The notes: a model not told the origin generated them from the sequence alone. A DNA stretch of 64,000 bases from Pseudomonas wenzhouensis (GCF_021029445.1 NZ_CP072610.1:2790001-2854000); one strand, 5' to 3'. Positions 47,280-57,099 are shown, counted from the stretch's first letter. A program made the numbers and translations.

Positions 47280-48731
47280 CTACCCCAGGCCGCAAAGTGC
47301 CTTGAGTTTTTCGGTATCCAGGTGCAATTCCACCTGGTCGGCAAGGCGTTCGATATCGCGCTCGCGCAGGGCCTGGTAATCCACCGCTTGCACCGCATGC
47401 AACCCGGCCCAGCGCAGCAAGGCAGCGGCTGCCGAAGGCTGCTCGAACAGGCCGTGCAGATAAGTGCCGAGCACCTGGCCATCGGCGCTCAACCCGCCGT
47501 CGCTGCGCCCGTCATCGAGTTGCACGGCGCCATTGAGGCCAGGGCCACGGCTGACCCCGGCATGAATTTCGTAGCCGCTGACCGGTGCCTGCTCCAGGCA
47601 CAGCCGGCCGCGTACGTTGCGCAGCTGCTTCTCTGGCTCCAGCACCGTCTCGAAATCCAGCAGGCCGAGGCCCTCGCTGCTGCCGGCTGCGCCTTCCAGG
47701 CCGTGCGGGTCGTGAATCTGCCGACCGAGCATCTGCAGGCCACCGCAGATACCCAGAATCTTGCCGCCATAGCGCAGGTGACGGGCGATGGCGGCGTCCC
47801 AGCCCTGCTCGCGCAGGCGCGCAAGATCGGCGCGCACGCTCTTGGAGCCGGGCAGGATGATCAGATCCGCTGGCGGGATAGCCTGGCCCGGCCCAACGAA
47901 GGTCAGTTGCACCTGCGGGTGCAGGCGCAACGGGTCGAAATCGGTATGGTTGCTGATGCGCGGCAGCACCGGCACCACCACGCGCAGCGCCTGCGCGTCC
48001 TTGGCCTGCTGCCGAGTGTCGACGGCGTCTTCGGCCTCCAGGTGAAAATCCATCAGGTACGGCAGCACGCCCAGCACTGGTTTGCCGGTGCGCTGCTCCA
48101 GCCAGTCCAGTCCCGGCTTGAGCAGGGCGATGTCGCCACGAAAACGATTGATCACGAAGCCTTGGATACGTGCCTGCTCGCTCGGGCTGAGCAGTTCCAG
48201 GGTGCCGACCAGGTGGGCGAATACACCACCCTTGTCGATATCGGCAATCAGGATCACCGAGCAGTCCACCGCCTCGGCGAAGCCCATATTGGCAATATCG
48301 CCGGCACGTAAATTGATCTCGGCAGGCGAGCCGGCACCTTCGACCAGCACCAGCTCGTGACGCTCGACCAGGCGCGCGTGGGACTCCAGCACCGCCGCCA
48401 TGGCCACCGGTTTGTAGGCGTGATAGGTCAGCGCCTGCATATTGCCGATGGCGCGGCCGTGGATGATCACCTGGGCGCCCATGTCGCTGTTGGGCTTGAG
48501 CAACACCGGGTTCATGTCGGTATGCGGCGCCAGCCCGGCCGCCTGCGCCTGCACCGCCTGCGCCCGGCCGATCTCGCCGCCATCGACGGTCACCGCCGAG
48601 TTGAGCGCCATGTTCTGCGGCTTGAACGGCGCCACGGACACGCCCTGGCGCCGCGCCCAACGGCACAGTGCCGTGACCAGGGTGCTCTTGCCGGCATCGG
48701 AGGTGGTGCCCTGCACCATCAGGGTGGCCAT
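47280..48731 (-). CDS. cobQ: Cobyric acid synthase
   Basis: The 483-residue enzyme amidates four carboxyls of adenosylcobyrinic acid a,c-diamide using glutamine and ATP. The N-terminal dethiobiotin-synthetase-like ATPase shows [16 protein letters not shown], and [13 protein letters not shown] follows. The C-terminal class I glutaminase has nucleophile Cys in [12 protein letters not shown] and the His in [11 protein letters not shown] 48731 shares one base with the cobD stop (TGATG coupling). The frame extending to 48770 lies within cobD. Confidence 0.95.
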   Translation of the reverse strand: MATLMVQGTTSDAGKSTLVTALCRWARRQGVSVAPFKPQNMALNSAVTVDGGEIGRAQAVQAQAAGLAPHTDMNPVLLKPNSDMGAQVIIHGRAIGNMQALTYHAYKPVAMAAVLESHARLVERHELVLVEGAGSPAEINLRAGDIANMGFAEAVDCSVILIADIDKGGVFAHLVGTLELLSPSEQARIQGFVINRFRGDIALLKPGLDWLEQRTGKPVLGVLPYLMDFHLEAEDAVDTRQQAKDAQALRVVVPVLPRISNHTDFDPLRLHPQVQLTFVGPGQAIPPADLIILPGSKSVRADLARLREQGWDAAIARHLRYGGKILGICGGLQMLGRQIHDPHGLEGAAGSSEGLGLLDFETVLEPEKQLRNVRGRLCLEQAPVSGYEIHAGVSRGPGLNGAVQLDDGRSDGGLSADGQVLGTYLHGLFEQPSAAAALLRWAGLHAVQAVDYQALRERDIERLADQVELHLDTEKLKALCGLG

Positions 48732-49741
48732 CAGGACGTTTCCTCGAGACTCGCCAATATCGGCGCGCACTCCAGCAGCCCCTGCTCCAGCCGCAACCAG
48801 CCCGTCTCGTCCGCCGGCAGGCCAAAGCGCAGGCTGTCCAGTTCGGCGAACAACCTGATCAGAATGCCGCGCCGTGCCAGCAGCTCCATGCAGGGCACCG
48901 CACGGCGGGTGCAGCAGAACTGGAACAGCGCCGAACCGCCGGTAGCCGGCAGGCCACAGTCACGCAGCAGTGTCCTGAGGCGCTCACCATCGGCCAGCAA
49001 ACGCTCGCGCTGGCGGCGCTGGCCCTCACTGTCACGCAGTAAAGTGCAGGCCACGCTGCGCGCCGGGCCGCTGACCGCCCAGGGTCCGAGCAGCGCCTCC
49101 AGCTCATCTAGCAGTGCCTGGGCGGCGAGCACGAAGCCCAGACGCAGGCCGGCCAGGCCGAAGAACTTGCCGAACGAGCGCAGCACGATCAGCCCCGGCA
49201 TGTCGCTGTAGGCGGCCAGGCTGTGCTGCGGTGTGCAATCGATAAAGGCTTCGTCGACCACCAGCCAGCCGCTACGCTCGGCCAGCTCGTCATGCCAGTC
49301 GAGCAGGCGCGCCGGCTCGATCAGACGACCAGTCGGGTTGTTCGGGTTGACCAGCAGCAGCACATCCAGCTGCGGCAACGCACGATGCACCGCCCCCTCG
49401 CTGAGCTTGGTCACGCAATGCCCCTCGCGACGCCAGGCTGCGGCGTGCTCGGCGTAAGTGGGCGCGAGAATGCCGACGCGGCTGTGTCCACGCAGACGTG
49501 GCAATGCCTGAATCGCTGCTTGCGAACCGGCGACCGGCAGCAGGCCGACAGCGCCGTAGTAGTCACGCGCCGCCTGTTCCAGGCCGTCGTCCGTTTCAGG
49601 TAGTCGTGTCCAGGCAGAGCGCGGTACGGCGGGCAGCTCCCAACCATAGGGCGCAATACCGGTGGACAGATCCAGCCAATCCTCCAGCGGTATGCCATAG
49701 CGCTGCGCCGCCGCGCGCAGACGACCTCCATGTTCAAGCAC
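48731..49741 (-). CDS. cobD: Threonine-phosphate decarboxylase
   Basis: The 336-residue PLP enzyme of the class I/II aminotransferase fold makes (R)-1-amino-2-propanol O-phosphate from threonine phosphate, the linker for the nucleotide loop. Motifs include [24 protein letters not shown] and VVDEAFIDC. The PLP lysine is in [16 protein letters not shown]. Salmonella calls it CobD and P. denitrificans CobC; I use the former. It starts within the last codons of cbiB, overlapping by eight bases. Confidence 0.93.
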   Translation of the reverse strand: MLEHGGRLRAAAQRYGIPLEDWLDLSTGIAPYGWELPAVPRSAWTRLPETDDGLEQAARDYYGAVGLLPVAGSQAAIQALPRLRGHSRVGILAPTYAEHAAAWRREGHCVTKLSEGAVHRALPQLDVLLLVNPNNPTGRLIEPARLLDWHDELAERSGWLVVDEAFIDCTPQHSLAAYSDMPGLIVLRSFGKFFGLAGLRLGFVLAAQALLDELEALLGPWAVSGPARSVACTLLRDSEGQRRQRERLLADGERLRTLLRDCGLPATGGSALFQFCCTRRAVPCMELLARRGILIRLFAELDSLRFGLPADETGWLRLEQGLLECAPILASLEETS

Positions 49742-50642
49742 CCAGCACCTCCCAGAGGATCAGGCATAACAGCCACCAGCCAACCCCAGCGATAACCCTG
49801 TTCATCGCCCGTTCGATATCCCGCGCCCGTGGCGGTGGGCCTTCGCCCAGTTGCGGGCGCTCATGTCGCTCACCGTGATATTCCGCCACGCCGCCCAGGC
49901 TCACCCCCAGGCTGCCGGCACCAGACGCCATCACCGGGCCAGCATTGGGACTGTCCCACAACGGCGCCTGCCGACGCCAGCAGCGCAGCGCCAGCCAGGT
50001 ATGCCCGAGCAGCGCATAGGTCAGCGCCACCAGACGCGCCGGGATGTAATTGAGCCCATCATCGATCTTCGCCGCCGCCCAGCCGAAGCGCTCGAAGCGT
50101 TCGTTGCGATAGCCCCACATGGCGTCAAGCGTATTGCTCAGGCGGTACAGCACCACGCCGGGCGCGCCAGCGACGATGAACCAGAACAAGGCGGCGAACA
50201 CGGCGTCGGAGCCGTTCTCCAGCACCGATTCGGTGCCGGCGCGGGCCACGCCGGTAGCGTCCAGTTCAGCGGTGTTGCGGCTGACCATCCAGCCGACGCG
50301 CTCGCGGGCAAGCCGCAGGTCACCCAGACGCAGCGCCTGCGCAACAGGTTGCGCATGCTCATACAGACTGCGCAGGCCCAGGGCGAAATACAGTGCGAGA
50401 ATCTCCACTGCCCAGCTCACCCCGCTCACCTGTACCAGCAGCCAGGTGAGCAGCGTCAGCGGCAGCACCGCCAGGCACCAGGCCGTGACGCCGTGGCTGC
50501 GCCAGCCACTGCCAGCCGGGTTGAAACGCTGCTCCAGACGCGCGGCCAGGCGCCCGAAGGCTACCAGCGGATGCGCGCGGCGCGGCTCGCCCAGCAAGGC
50601 GTCCAGCGCCACACCGGCGAAGGTGATCAGCGCCAGGCTCAT
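49734..50642 (-). CDS. cbiB: Adenosylcobinamide-phosphate synthase
   Basis: The 302-residue inner-membrane protein condenses cobyric acid with aminopropanol phosphate. The N-terminus shows [21 protein letters not shown], the conserved domain [20 protein letters not shown], and the [18 protein letters not shown] segment ([20 protein letters not shown]). Several hydrophobic helices agree with membrane location. The alternative name is CobD of P. denitrificans. It follows bluB with a three-base gap. Confidence 0.93.
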   Translation of the reverse strand: MSLALITFAGVALDALLGEPRRAHPLVAFGRLAARLEQRFNPAGSGWRSHGVTAWCLAVLPLTLLTWLLVQVSGVSWAVEILALYFALGLRSLYEHAQPVAQALRLGDLRLARERVGWMVSRNTAELDATGVARAGTESVLENGSDAVFAALFWFIVAGAPGVVLYRLSNTLDAMWGYRNERFERFGWAAAKIDDGLNYIPARLVALTYALLGHTWLALRCWRRQAPLWDSPNAGPVMASGAGSLGVSLGGVAEYHGERHERPQLGEGPPPRARDIERAMNRVIAGVGWWLLCLILWEVLGA

Positions 50643-50645
50643 GGT

Positions 50646-51299
50646 TCAGTCACCCTGTTCTCCCCATCGATTCTCGAACAGCAGCTGATTCAAAGGTCGG
50701 GGCGTGGCCCAGCCCTCTTGCACCAGCATGGGTTTTTCATAGAAGGCATCCACCGGACCAAGGCACAGCAATGCCACCGGCTTGCTGCCGGCTGGCATCC
50801 CCAGCAGCTCGGCCAACGCCTCGGGGTCGAACAGCGATACCCAGCCCAGCCCGAGCCCTTCGGCACGCGCAGCCAGCCACAGATTCTGAATGGCGCAGGC
50901 TACCGAAGCCATATCCATTTCCGGCAAGGTGCGTCGCCCGAAGACATGTTTCTCGCGCCCCTCCATCAGCGCCACCGCCAGCAATTCTGCGCAATCGCGA
51001 ATGCCCTCGACCTTCAGCCGCATGAACGCGTCGCTGCGTTCGCCCAGGGCTTCGGCGGTGCGCACCCGCTCGGCCTCCACCAGCCCATGGATCGCCTCAC
51101 GCAGTTGCACATCGCGGATGCGCACGAAGCGCCAGGGCTGCATCAGGCCGACGCTCGGGGCGTGGTGAGCGGCTTCGAGCAAACGCGCCAATACCTCGGC
51201 CGGCACCTCGCCACCGTTGAAATGGCGCATATCGCGACGCTCGGCGATGACGCGGTACACCGCTGCACGCTCCTCAAGGCTGAAGGCGTGCTCGCTCAT
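50646..51299 (-). CDS. bluB: 5,6-dimethylbenzimidazole synthase
   Basis: BluB uses molecular oxygen to break reduced FMN into dimethylbenzimidazole, the cobalamin lower ligand. The 217-residue flavin-dependent protein has the nitroreductase-like fold with VYRVIAERRDMRHFNGGEV at the N-terminus. The characteristic HHAPSVGLMQPWRFVRI and ASVACAIQNLWLAARAEGLG follow, then WVSLFDPEALAELLGMP. Its presence shows that the pathway needs oxygen. It overlaps cobB by four bases. Confidence 0.95.
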   Translation of the reverse strand: MSEHAFSLEERAAVYRVIAERRDMRHFNGGEVPAEVLARLLEAAHHAPSVGLMQPWRFVRIRDVQLREAIHGLVEAERVRTAEALGERSDAFMRLKVEGIRDCAELLAVALMEGREKHVFGRRTLPEMDMASVACAIQNLWLAARAEGLGLGWVSLFDPEALAELLGMPAGSKPVALLCLGPVDAFYEKPMLVQEGWATPRPLNQLLFENRWGEQGD

Positions 51300-52588
51300 G
51301 GACGCAGCAGCGCGGCGGCCGCCTCCGGGTTGGACGGCAAGTAGAAGTGGATATAGCTGGCGGTGAGCCGTCCCAGGCGATACACCGCCTCGGCTACCGG
51401 CTTGCCATTCGGGCAGCGGCCGCGTACCAGCGGCTCGAGCGGGCTGTCCAGGCGCGAGTGATGGTAGCTATGACCACGCAGCTCGCCTTCCGGCAACGTC
51501 ACTGCCTGCAGGGCCAAAGCGGTTAGCCGCGGCTGCAACGCAGCGCTGCCTGCCAGCAAGCCGAGCATGCGCCCGCTAACGCCTTGTTTGTCGCGCAGTT
51601 CATCGAGCAGATAGAGCATGCCGCCACATTCAGCCAGCAGCGGTTTGCCAGCCTGGTGATGAGCCCTAATCGCTGCGGCCATGGCCTGATTGGCTTCCAG
51701 CTCGGCCAGGTACAGCTCAGGATAACCACCGGGCAGGTATAGGCTGTCCACCTCCGGCAGCCTGCTGTCAGCCAGTGGCGAGAAGTAATGCAGCTTGGCA
51801 CCGAGCGCCAGCAACAGGTCGAGATTGGCTTGATATAAAAAGGCGAACGCGGCATCACGCGCCACGCCAATACGCACATTTTTCATCAGGGGCGCAGGCT
51901 CATCGAACGGCGGCGCGGCGAAGCTCAGCGCAGGCGGCAGGTCGACGTTGGCGCTGGCGGCCAGGGCATCGGCGGCGGCGTCAAGGCGCGCATCGAGATC
52001 GGCCAGCTCAGCGGCCTGCACCAGGCCCAGATGCCGACTCGGCAGCTCCACCGCAGCGCTGCGCGGCAAGGCGCCGAACCAGCGAATGCTCGGCGGCAGC
52101 GCATCACGCAGGATCTCGCCGTGGCGTGTGCTGGCAACGCGATTGCCGAGCACGCCGGCAAAGGGCAAGTCCGGCTGAAAGGTGGCCAGGCCATGAGCCA
52201 GGGCGCCGAAGGTCTGCGCCATGGCCGCACCGTCGATCACGCCCAGCACCGGCACGCCGAAATGACGGGCCAGATCCGCCGCCGAGGGCTTGCCGTCGAA
52301 CAGCCCCATCACCCCTTCGATCAGGATCAGATCGGCCTCGCCGGCGGCCTGCCACAGCAGGCGACGGCTCTCAGCCTCGCCGACCATGGCCAGATCGAGC
52401 TGGTACACCGGTGCGCCACTGGCGCGGGCGTGGATCATCGGGTCGAGAAAATCCGGGCCACACTTGAACACCCGCACCCGCCGCCCCTGGCGCGTATGCA
52501 AACGCGCCAGGGCAGCGGTGACGGTGGTCTTGCCCTGGCCGGAAGCCGGGGCGGCGATCAGCAACGCCGGACAGTGACGTGTCGTCAT
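51296..52588 (-). CDS. cobB: Cobyrinic acid a,c-diamide synthase
   Basis: The 430-residue enzyme amidates the a and c side chains of hydrogenobyrinic or cobyrinic acid. The ATPase half shows APASGQGKTTVTAALARL and LIEGVMGLFDGKPS. The glutaminase half has YLPGGYPELYL and nucleophile Cys in LLAECGGMLYLLDE. The homolog is CbiA in anaerobic pathways. Its start overlaps the cobO stop by one base and its end overlaps bluB by four, typical of this compact operon. Confidence 0.95.
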   Translation of the reverse strand: MTTRHCPALLIAAPASGQGKTTVTAALARLHTRQGRRVRVFKCGPDFLDPMIHARASGAPVYQLDLAMVGEAESRRLLWQAAGEADLILIEGVMGLFDGKPSAADLARHFGVPVLGVIDGAAMAQTFGALAHGLATFQPDLPFAGVLGNRVASTRHGEILRDALPPSIRWFGALPRSAAVELPSRHLGLVQAAELADLDARLDAAADALAASANVDLPPALSFAAPPFDEPAPLMKNVRIGVARDAAFAFLYQANLDLLLALGAKLHYFSPLADSRLPEVDSLYLPGGYPELYLAELEANQAMAAAIRAHHQAGKPLLAECGGMLYLLDELRDKQGVSGRMLGLLAGSAALQPRLTALALQAVTLPEGELRGHSYHHSRLDSPLEPLVRGRCPNGKPVAEAVYRLGRLTASYIHFYLPSNPEAAAALLRP

Positions 52589-53199
52589 CAGAATTCGATG
52601 CCCTTCTGCGCCTTCACCCCGGACTTGAAGGCATGCTTGACCAGGCTCATTTCGGTGACGGTATCAGCCGCCTCGATCATCCCCGGCAAAGCGCCACGCC
52701 CAGTCACCACCACATGCTGCAGCAGCGGCCGCGCTTCGATATCCGCCAACACCGCATCCAGTTCGAGATAGCCGTGCTTGAGGGCGATATTCAGTTCATC
52801 CAGCACCACCAGGCCGACAGACTCATCGCTGAGCAGGCGCCGGGCCACCGCCCAGGCTTCCTGCGCCTTGGCGATATCACGCTGGCGATCCTGGGTTTCC
52901 CAGGTGAAGCCCTCGCCCATCACGTGGTAGCTGACTTCCTCGGGAAAACGGCGGAAGAAGGTCTCTTCGCCAGTGCTGGCCGCGCCCTTGATGAATTGCA
53001 CCACACCGACCTTGATGCCATGACCCAGAGCGCGCGCAACCATGCCGAAGGCGCTGCTGCTCTTGCCCTTGCCATTGCCGCTGTGCACCAGCAGCAGGCC
53101 GTATTCGTCCTGGGCCTGGGCGATCTTCTCGTCGATCAGGGCTTTCTTGCGCTGCATGCGTGCCTTGTGGCGGGCATCGCGTTCGGCGGTCTCACTCAT
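52588..53199 (-). CDS. cobO: Cob(I)yrinic acid a,c-diamide adenosyltransferase
   Basis: The 203-residue enzyme attaches the 5'-deoxyadenosyl group to cobalt using ATP. It has the P-loop HSGNGKGKSSSAFG near residue 50 and LVVLDELNIALKHGYL, both family hallmarks. ATG 53199 (MSETAERDARHKARM) has an AGGAG ribosome site at good spacing; the frame to 53223 adds eight codons without support. It is the first gene after the riboswitch and terminator, so it and the nine genes downstream should be repressed by adenosylcobalamin. Confidence 0.95.
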   Translation of the reverse strand: MSETAERDARHKARMQRKKALIDEKIAQAQDEYGLLLVHSGNGKGKSSSAFGMVARALGHGIKVGVVQFIKGAASTGEETFFRRFPEEVSYHVMGEGFTWETQDRQRDIAKAQEAWAVARRLLSDESVGLVVLDELNIALKHGYLELDAVLADIEARPLLQHVVVTGRGALPGMIEAADTVTEMSLVKHAFKSGVKAQKGIEF

Positions 53200-53331
53200 G
53201 CTGTGCTCCTGCACGTCAGGCACCCGCGCCGCCTGTTCAGCGAACAGTACGAACGGTCATGAGCAAAAAGATCGCGACGATCCGCATGCACTCATCCAGG
53301 CGCCAATGGCTGGTCAGGCAAGCGGAAGACG

Positions 53332-53366
53332 AAAAAACACGAACGCCCCGGTAGAACCGGAGCGTT
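53332..53366 (-). terminator. Riboswitch-controlled intrinsic terminator before cobO
   Basis: Read on the minus strand, AACGCTCCGG pairs with CCGGGGCGTT (one G-U pair) around a five-base loop and is followed by CGTG and six U. It lies between the cobalamin riboswitch and cobO. A competing stem, GGAGGGCGTTG with CAACGCTCC (53384-53374 with 53367-53359), would sequester the left arm and could act as anti-terminator. Confidence 0.8.
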
Positions 53367-53397
53367 GGCCGGACAACGCCCTCCGCGATGCCGTGAA

Positions 53398-53590
53398 ACT
53401 GCGACAGGCCGGTCTCCGGGCTCGTGAGTGAACCCAAAGGTTCGGCACCGCGCCTTCCCGTGCAGTGCACAGTGGCTTTGAGCGGTGTTTGACTCACCTA
53501 CCGTTGCGGGGGCAGCGCCGGCATTCGGACCGGCTTCCCTGTTTCACCCCTGCGCCATCACGGATGATGGCGCAGGGGCACCTGAAGCAA
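53398..53590 (-). promoter_or_regulatory. Cobalamin riboswitch
   Basis: On the minus strand the leader begins GGTGCCCCTGCGCC, then a stem-loop, then AAACAGGGAAGCCGGTCCG. The strongly conserved CTGCCCCCGCAAC is at 53515-53503. Near the 3' end the B12-box-like AGCCCGGAGACCGGCCTG is at 53422-53405. These elements in this order define the adenosylcobalamin riboswitch. It precedes the terminator and cobO, so the cob operon is expected to be switched off when cobalamin is plentiful. Confidence 0.92.
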
Positions 53591-53639
53591 GGCGCGCAGG
53601 GTAGAGGCTGGCAGCCCTGCACGTCAACGCCGGGACGCC

Positions 53640-53960
53640 TCAATGCCTGGGCGTAAAGCCCGGCGGTTTACTGGCCAGCCACTCGACAAAGGTGCGCAAG
53701 CGATCATCGGCCAGCAACCGGCCCCGGTTGTTGTAGGTCAGTGCCAGCTCTTTTTCACTGAAGAGTCGGTGAATCTGGTTGTGGCAGGCACGGCACACCC
53801 AGAGCGTCGCCGTTATGCGCTGATGACGATCGAAACGCTTCTGCACATAGGGTTTGTCGTGCAGGGCCTTGGGAATCAGATGGTGACGCGTCAGCGCTAC
53901 AGGTCGCGCGCACAACTCGCAGACCTCCGGCTGAGGCGGCAGGCGGATGGGCTCGACCAT
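53640..53960 (-). CDS. HNH endonuclease-domain protein
   Basis: The 106-residue protein has CELCARPVALTRHHLIPKAL and WVCRACHNQIHRLFSEKEL. This is an HNH core with two CxxC zinc pairs and the HH motif, as in small stand-alone HNH proteins. It resembles restriction-like or homing-endonuclease domains, but no partner methylase or phage gene lies near. The stop is about 50 bases from the riboswitch 5' end. The role is unknown; the yajD gene encodes a second HNH protein in this window. Confidence 0.87.
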   Translation of the reverse strand: MVEPIRLPPQPEVCELCARPVALTRHHLIPKALHDKPYVQKRFDRHQRITATLWVCRACHNQIHRLFSEKELALTYNNRGRLLADDRLRTFVEWLASKPPGFTPRH

Positions 53961-53966
53961 GACGGA

Positions 53967-54491
53967 TCAGGGGTTACGGGCAAGCTCGGGCGTGATCACA
54001 CGCTTGGCATCGAGATAGACGCGCTGCCAGTAGACATTGTCGAGGCTGTCCAGCCGTACGGTACCGCCAGTGGACGGTGCATGGACGAAACGCCCATCGC
54101 CCACGTAAATACCGGCATGGCTGACGGCGCGACCACCATTGGTGGCGAAGAACACCAGATCCCCGCTCTGCAATGCATCGCGGCGCACCGCAGGTGTACG
54201 CATGGCAATGAGTTCACGCGTCGAGCGCGGCAGGCTGATGCCGGCGGCATCACGGTAGACATAGCCGATCAGGCCGCTGCAGTCGAAGCCGCCTTCCGGG
54301 GTGTTGCCGCCGTAGCGGTAAGGTGTACCGACCAGCCCCAGCGCACGAAACAGCACATCCTCTGCGCCACCCAGGTAGGACGGCGAGGCGATTGGCGGGG
54401 TATGGACTGGCTGCGGAGAAGGTGCCCGGCTGCTGCAGGCAGCCAGCAACAGCGCAAGAGCAATGAGGGCGACACGGGTCGTGAGAGGCAT
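53967..54491 (-). CDS. NlpC/P60-family lipoprotein endopeptidase, copy 1
   Basis: The 174-residue protein has a lipoprotein signal (LIALALLLAACSS with lipobox LLAAC) and an NlpC/P60 domain. Catalytic Cys is in GGFDCSGLIGYVY and His in VSHAGIYVGDGRFVHAP. Such enzymes cut cell-wall peptide crosslinks, as MepS/Spr does. It lies six bases after the HNH gene start region and 84 bases before the second copy. Envelope, outer-membrane anchored. The substrate bond is inferred from the family. Confidence 0.9.
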   Translation of the reverse strand: MPLTTRVALIALALLLAACSSRAPSPQPVHTPPIASPSYLGGAEDVLFRALGLVGTPYRYGGNTPEGGFDCSGLIGYVYRDAAGISLPRSTRELIAMRTPAVRRDALQSGDLVFFATNGGRAVSHAGIYVGDGRFVHAPSTGGTVRLDSLDNVYWQRVYLDAKRVITPELARNP

Positions 54492-54575
54492 TAGCGAGGC
54501 GATCCAGAGTCCAATGCGCCCTACTCTGCCCGAGTCACGACAAACGGCGCAACCCTTGGGTTACGCCATGCAACA

Positions 54576-55199
54576 TCAGTTATGACGCTTGTCGGCAGGC
54601 GCCTGCTCTTCCACCTGAGCCAGCGCCAGCACGCGTTTGGCTTGCAGATAGCTGCGGTTCCAGTAGCTGTCATCGAGGCTATCGATACGCACACCACCAC
54701 TGCGGCTACTGCTGGAATGGATGAACTGATCATCGCCCAGGTAGATGCCCGCATGGCTGACGCGGCCACGACCACGGTCATTGAACAGGATCAGATCACC
54801 AGGCTCCAGATCAGCCCGCGCCACCTTGGGCGCATCCAGGTTGATCAGCTCGCGCGTGGAGCGCGGCAGCTCCAGACCGACTTCCTGACGGAACAGGTAA
54901 CCGACGAAACCGCTGCAGTCGAAACCGGATTGCACCGAGGTACCGCCGTAACGATAGCGAGTACCGATCAGCGAACGCCCAAGATCGAGCAGGCTATCGG
55001 CCAGTTGCGGCATTTCATAGGGCTTGTCGTCGATCAGCGCGTTGATTTCATCGTCAGCAGGCTCGGCCTGATGAGCCAGCGGACGCGCAGTAGGCTCGAC
55101 CTTGGCATCGCTGATCTGCGGTTGCGGCGAGTGGCCGGCGCAGGCAGCGAGAAAGACTGTGAGTGCAAGAGGCACGAGGGGTGCGAAGCGTTTTAGCAT
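54576..55199 (-). CDS. NlpC/P60-family lipoprotein endopeptidase, copy 2
   Basis: The 207-residue paralog of the next gene has a lipobox in LTVFLAACAG, a Pro/Asp-rich linker of about 60 residues, and the peptidase core with Cys in GFDCSGFVGYLFRQE and His in VSHAGIYLGDDQFIHSS. The longer linker is the main difference from copy 1. ATG 55199 (MLKRFAPLVPLAL) gives the signal peptide; the frame to 55307 has no support. It follows a 149-base gap from moeA and is presumably transcribed on its own. Confidence 0.9.
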   Translation of the reverse strand: MLKRFAPLVPLALTVFLAACAGHSPQPQISDAKVEPTARPLAHQAEPADDEINALIDDKPYEMPQLADSLLDLGRSLIGTRYRYGGTSVQSGFDCSGFVGYLFRQEVGLELPRSTRELINLDAPKVARADLEPGDLILFNDRGRGRVSHAGIYLGDDQFIHSSSSRSGGVRIDSLDDSYWNRSYLQAKRVLALAQVEEQAPADKRHN

Positions 55200-55348
55200 G
55201 GGCACGACCGTGTCGGTTGAATTTACAAGCCTGCGACTATGCCCGCTATAAGGCTGATTTGCAAATTCTATCGTCGAAAATGTGACCCGGTTGTTTTGCC
55301 GCGCCATCTAAAGTGCCCAACCGTTCGCACAGCCGGGCGCTGCAGACG

Positions 55349-56563
55349 CTAGCCGAGGATCTCACTCAAGGGAATGAAGCGCAGCATGTCCCCTTCTGCC
55401 AAGGTGCTGCCCTCCATCACCTCGGCCAGCCCTTCGGCCCAGGCGGCACTGCGCAGCACACCGGAGCTCTGGTTGGCGTACGGCACTACGCGGCCATTCT
55501 CCAGGCGCGCACGCAGGTACTCACGACGTTTGCCCGGCTTGCCCCAGACAAAGCCTGCCGGCACCTCGAAGCCCAGCGGCTCCACTCGCTGCACACCGAG
55601 ACGACGCAACATATAAGGACGCGCCAGCAAGCCGAAGGTGACCAATGTCGAAGCCGGATTGCCCGGCAAACCGATAACCGGAACCCCCTGGTAATGTCCA
55701 AAGGTCAGCGGCTTGCCAGGCTTGATCGCCAGCTTCCATAGCGTCAGTTCGCCGGCCTCACGCAGGGCCATGCCGAGAAAATCCGCCTCCCCCACCGACA
55801 CACCGCCCGTGGAGAGGATCAGATCAACCTCGCCCAGGGCACCGAGCGCTGTGCGGATACGCGGCAAATCATCAGGCAATATGCCTGCATCGACTACCGC
55901 ACAACCCAGCCGCAGCAACCAGGCAATCAGCAGACGCCGATTGCTGTTGTAGATCTGCCCCGGCCCCAGCGCCTGCCCCGGCTCCACCAGTTCGTCGCCG
56001 GTGGATAGCACGGCAACGCACAGGCGCCGCCGCACCCACAATTGTGCAGCACCAAGCGACGCGGCCAGGCCCAGCTCGATCGGCCCGAGACGCGTACCGG
56101 CCGGCAGCACGCACTCACCGACTCGCGTCTCCTGCCCCTGGGCACGAACGTTCTGCCCGATGCTCAGCGGCTCACGGAAATACACGCACCCCGCCTCATC
56201 CAGCTCAACGTTTTCCTGCATCTCGACGGTGTCGGCGCCTTCCGGTAGCGGCGCGCCAGTGAAGATACGCGCGCAACTGCCTGGCTGCAGTGGCAGCGGC
56301 GCATTGCCGGCCTGAATACGCTGACTGACCGGCAATGGCTGGCCGCTCCAATCAGCCAGCCGCAGGGCGTAACCATCCATGGCGCTGTTGGGCCAGGGCG
56401 GCAGATCCAGCGTGGCGATCAGTGGCTCGGCCAATATCCGGCCATCGGCATCGGCCAGCGAGACCGGCTCGCTCTCGTCAATGCGTGAGGCATCGGCCAA
56501 GGCCAGCAAGCGCTCCAGCGCAGCCTCCATGGGCAGCAAGCCGGGATGATCGCCAGCACTCAT
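55349..56563 (-). CDS. moeA: Molybdopterin molybdotransferase
   Basis: MoeA inserts molybdate into molybdopterin-AMP. The 404-residue protein shows LPPWPNSAMDGYALR near the N-terminus. The MPT-binding core is IFTGAPLPEGADTVEMQE, with LSTGDELVEPGQ and STGGVSVGEADF further on, then GLPGNPAST. These are canonical MoeA motifs in order. It overlaps moaB by four bases on the same strand, so the two form an operon for molybdenum cofactor maturation. Confidence 0.95.
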   Translation of the reverse strand: MSAGDHPGLLPMEAALERLLALADASRIDESEPVSLADADGRILAEPLIATLDLPPWPNSAMDGYALRLADWSGQPLPVSQRIQAGNAPLPLQPGSCARIFTGAPLPEGADTVEMQENVELDEAGCVYFREPLSIGQNVRAQGQETRVGECVLPAGTRLGPIELGLAASLGAAQLWVRRRLCVAVLSTGDELVEPGQALGPGQIYNSNRRLLIAWLLRLGCAVVDAGILPDDLPRIRTALGALGEVDLILSTGGVSVGEADFLGMALREAGELTLWKLAIKPGKPLTFGHYQGVPVIGLPGNPASTLVTFGLLARPYMLRRLGVQRVEPLGFEVPAGFVWGKPGKRREYLRARLENGRVVPYANQSSGVLRSAAWAEGLAEVMEGSTLAEGDMLRFIPLSEILG

Positions 56564-57099
56564 CCGCGCGTCTCGCAGGCGCCCACCTGCTTCAGGTGCG
56601 GGACGAAGTTACAGGGACGGTGCCGTGCATCCAGCTGATCGCCCAAAATGCCGTCCCAGGCAGTACGGCAGGCATTGGTCGAACCCGGCAGGCAGCACAC
56701 CAGCGTGCCGTTGGCCAGGCCGGCCAGCGCGCGCGACTGGATGGTAGACGTGCCGATATCGGCCACGGATATCTGCCGGAACAGCTCACCGAAACCGTCG
56801 ACCTGCTTGTCCAGCAGGCAAGCGACCGCTTCCGGCGTACTGTCGCGCCCGGTAAAGCCGGTGCCACCGGTGATCACCACGACCTGCACCTGATCCTCGG
56901 CGATCCAGGTCGCCACCTGCGCACGGATTCTGTACAGGTCGTCCTTGAGCAGCACACGGGCGGCCAATTGATGACCGGCGTCCGTCAGGCGATCGACCAG
57001 CAGTTGCCCTGAGGTATCGGTCTCCAGCGTACGCGTATCGCTGACGGTCAGTACGGCGATGTTCAGCGGCACGAAAACCGCATCAGCCTTATGGTTCAT
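56560..57099 (-). CDS. moaB: Molybdenum cofactor biosynthesis protein B
   Basis: The 179-residue protein has the MogA/MoaB fold: [38 protein letters not shown] and [16 protein letters not shown]. MoaB proteins adenylylate molybdopterin or are inactive relatives; MogA is the alternative name for the adenylyltransferase. Start ATG 57099 ([13 protein letters not shown]) agrees with Pseudomonas homologs, with ATG 57108 as the alternative. Neither has a strong ribosome site. It is divergent from mobA across 68 bases. Confidence 0.93.
   Translation of the reverse strand: MNHKADAVFVPLNIAVLTVSDTRTLETDTSGQLLVDRLTDAGHQLAARVLLKDDLYRIRAQVATWIAEDQVQVVVITGGTGFTGRDSTPEAVACLLDKQVDGFGELFRQISVADIGTSTIQSRALAGLANGTLVCCLPGSTNACRTAWDGILGDQLDARHRPCNFVPHLKQVGACETRG

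Noticed and set aside
49851..51344. 497-codon plus-strand frame opposite cbiB and bluB
   Set aside because: Shadow of the cob genes; no motif and poor codon pattern.
53640..53960. HNH gene as a homing endonuclease or restriction gene
   Set aside because: No intron, methylase, phage gene or target duplication nearby; left as an HNH-domain protein.
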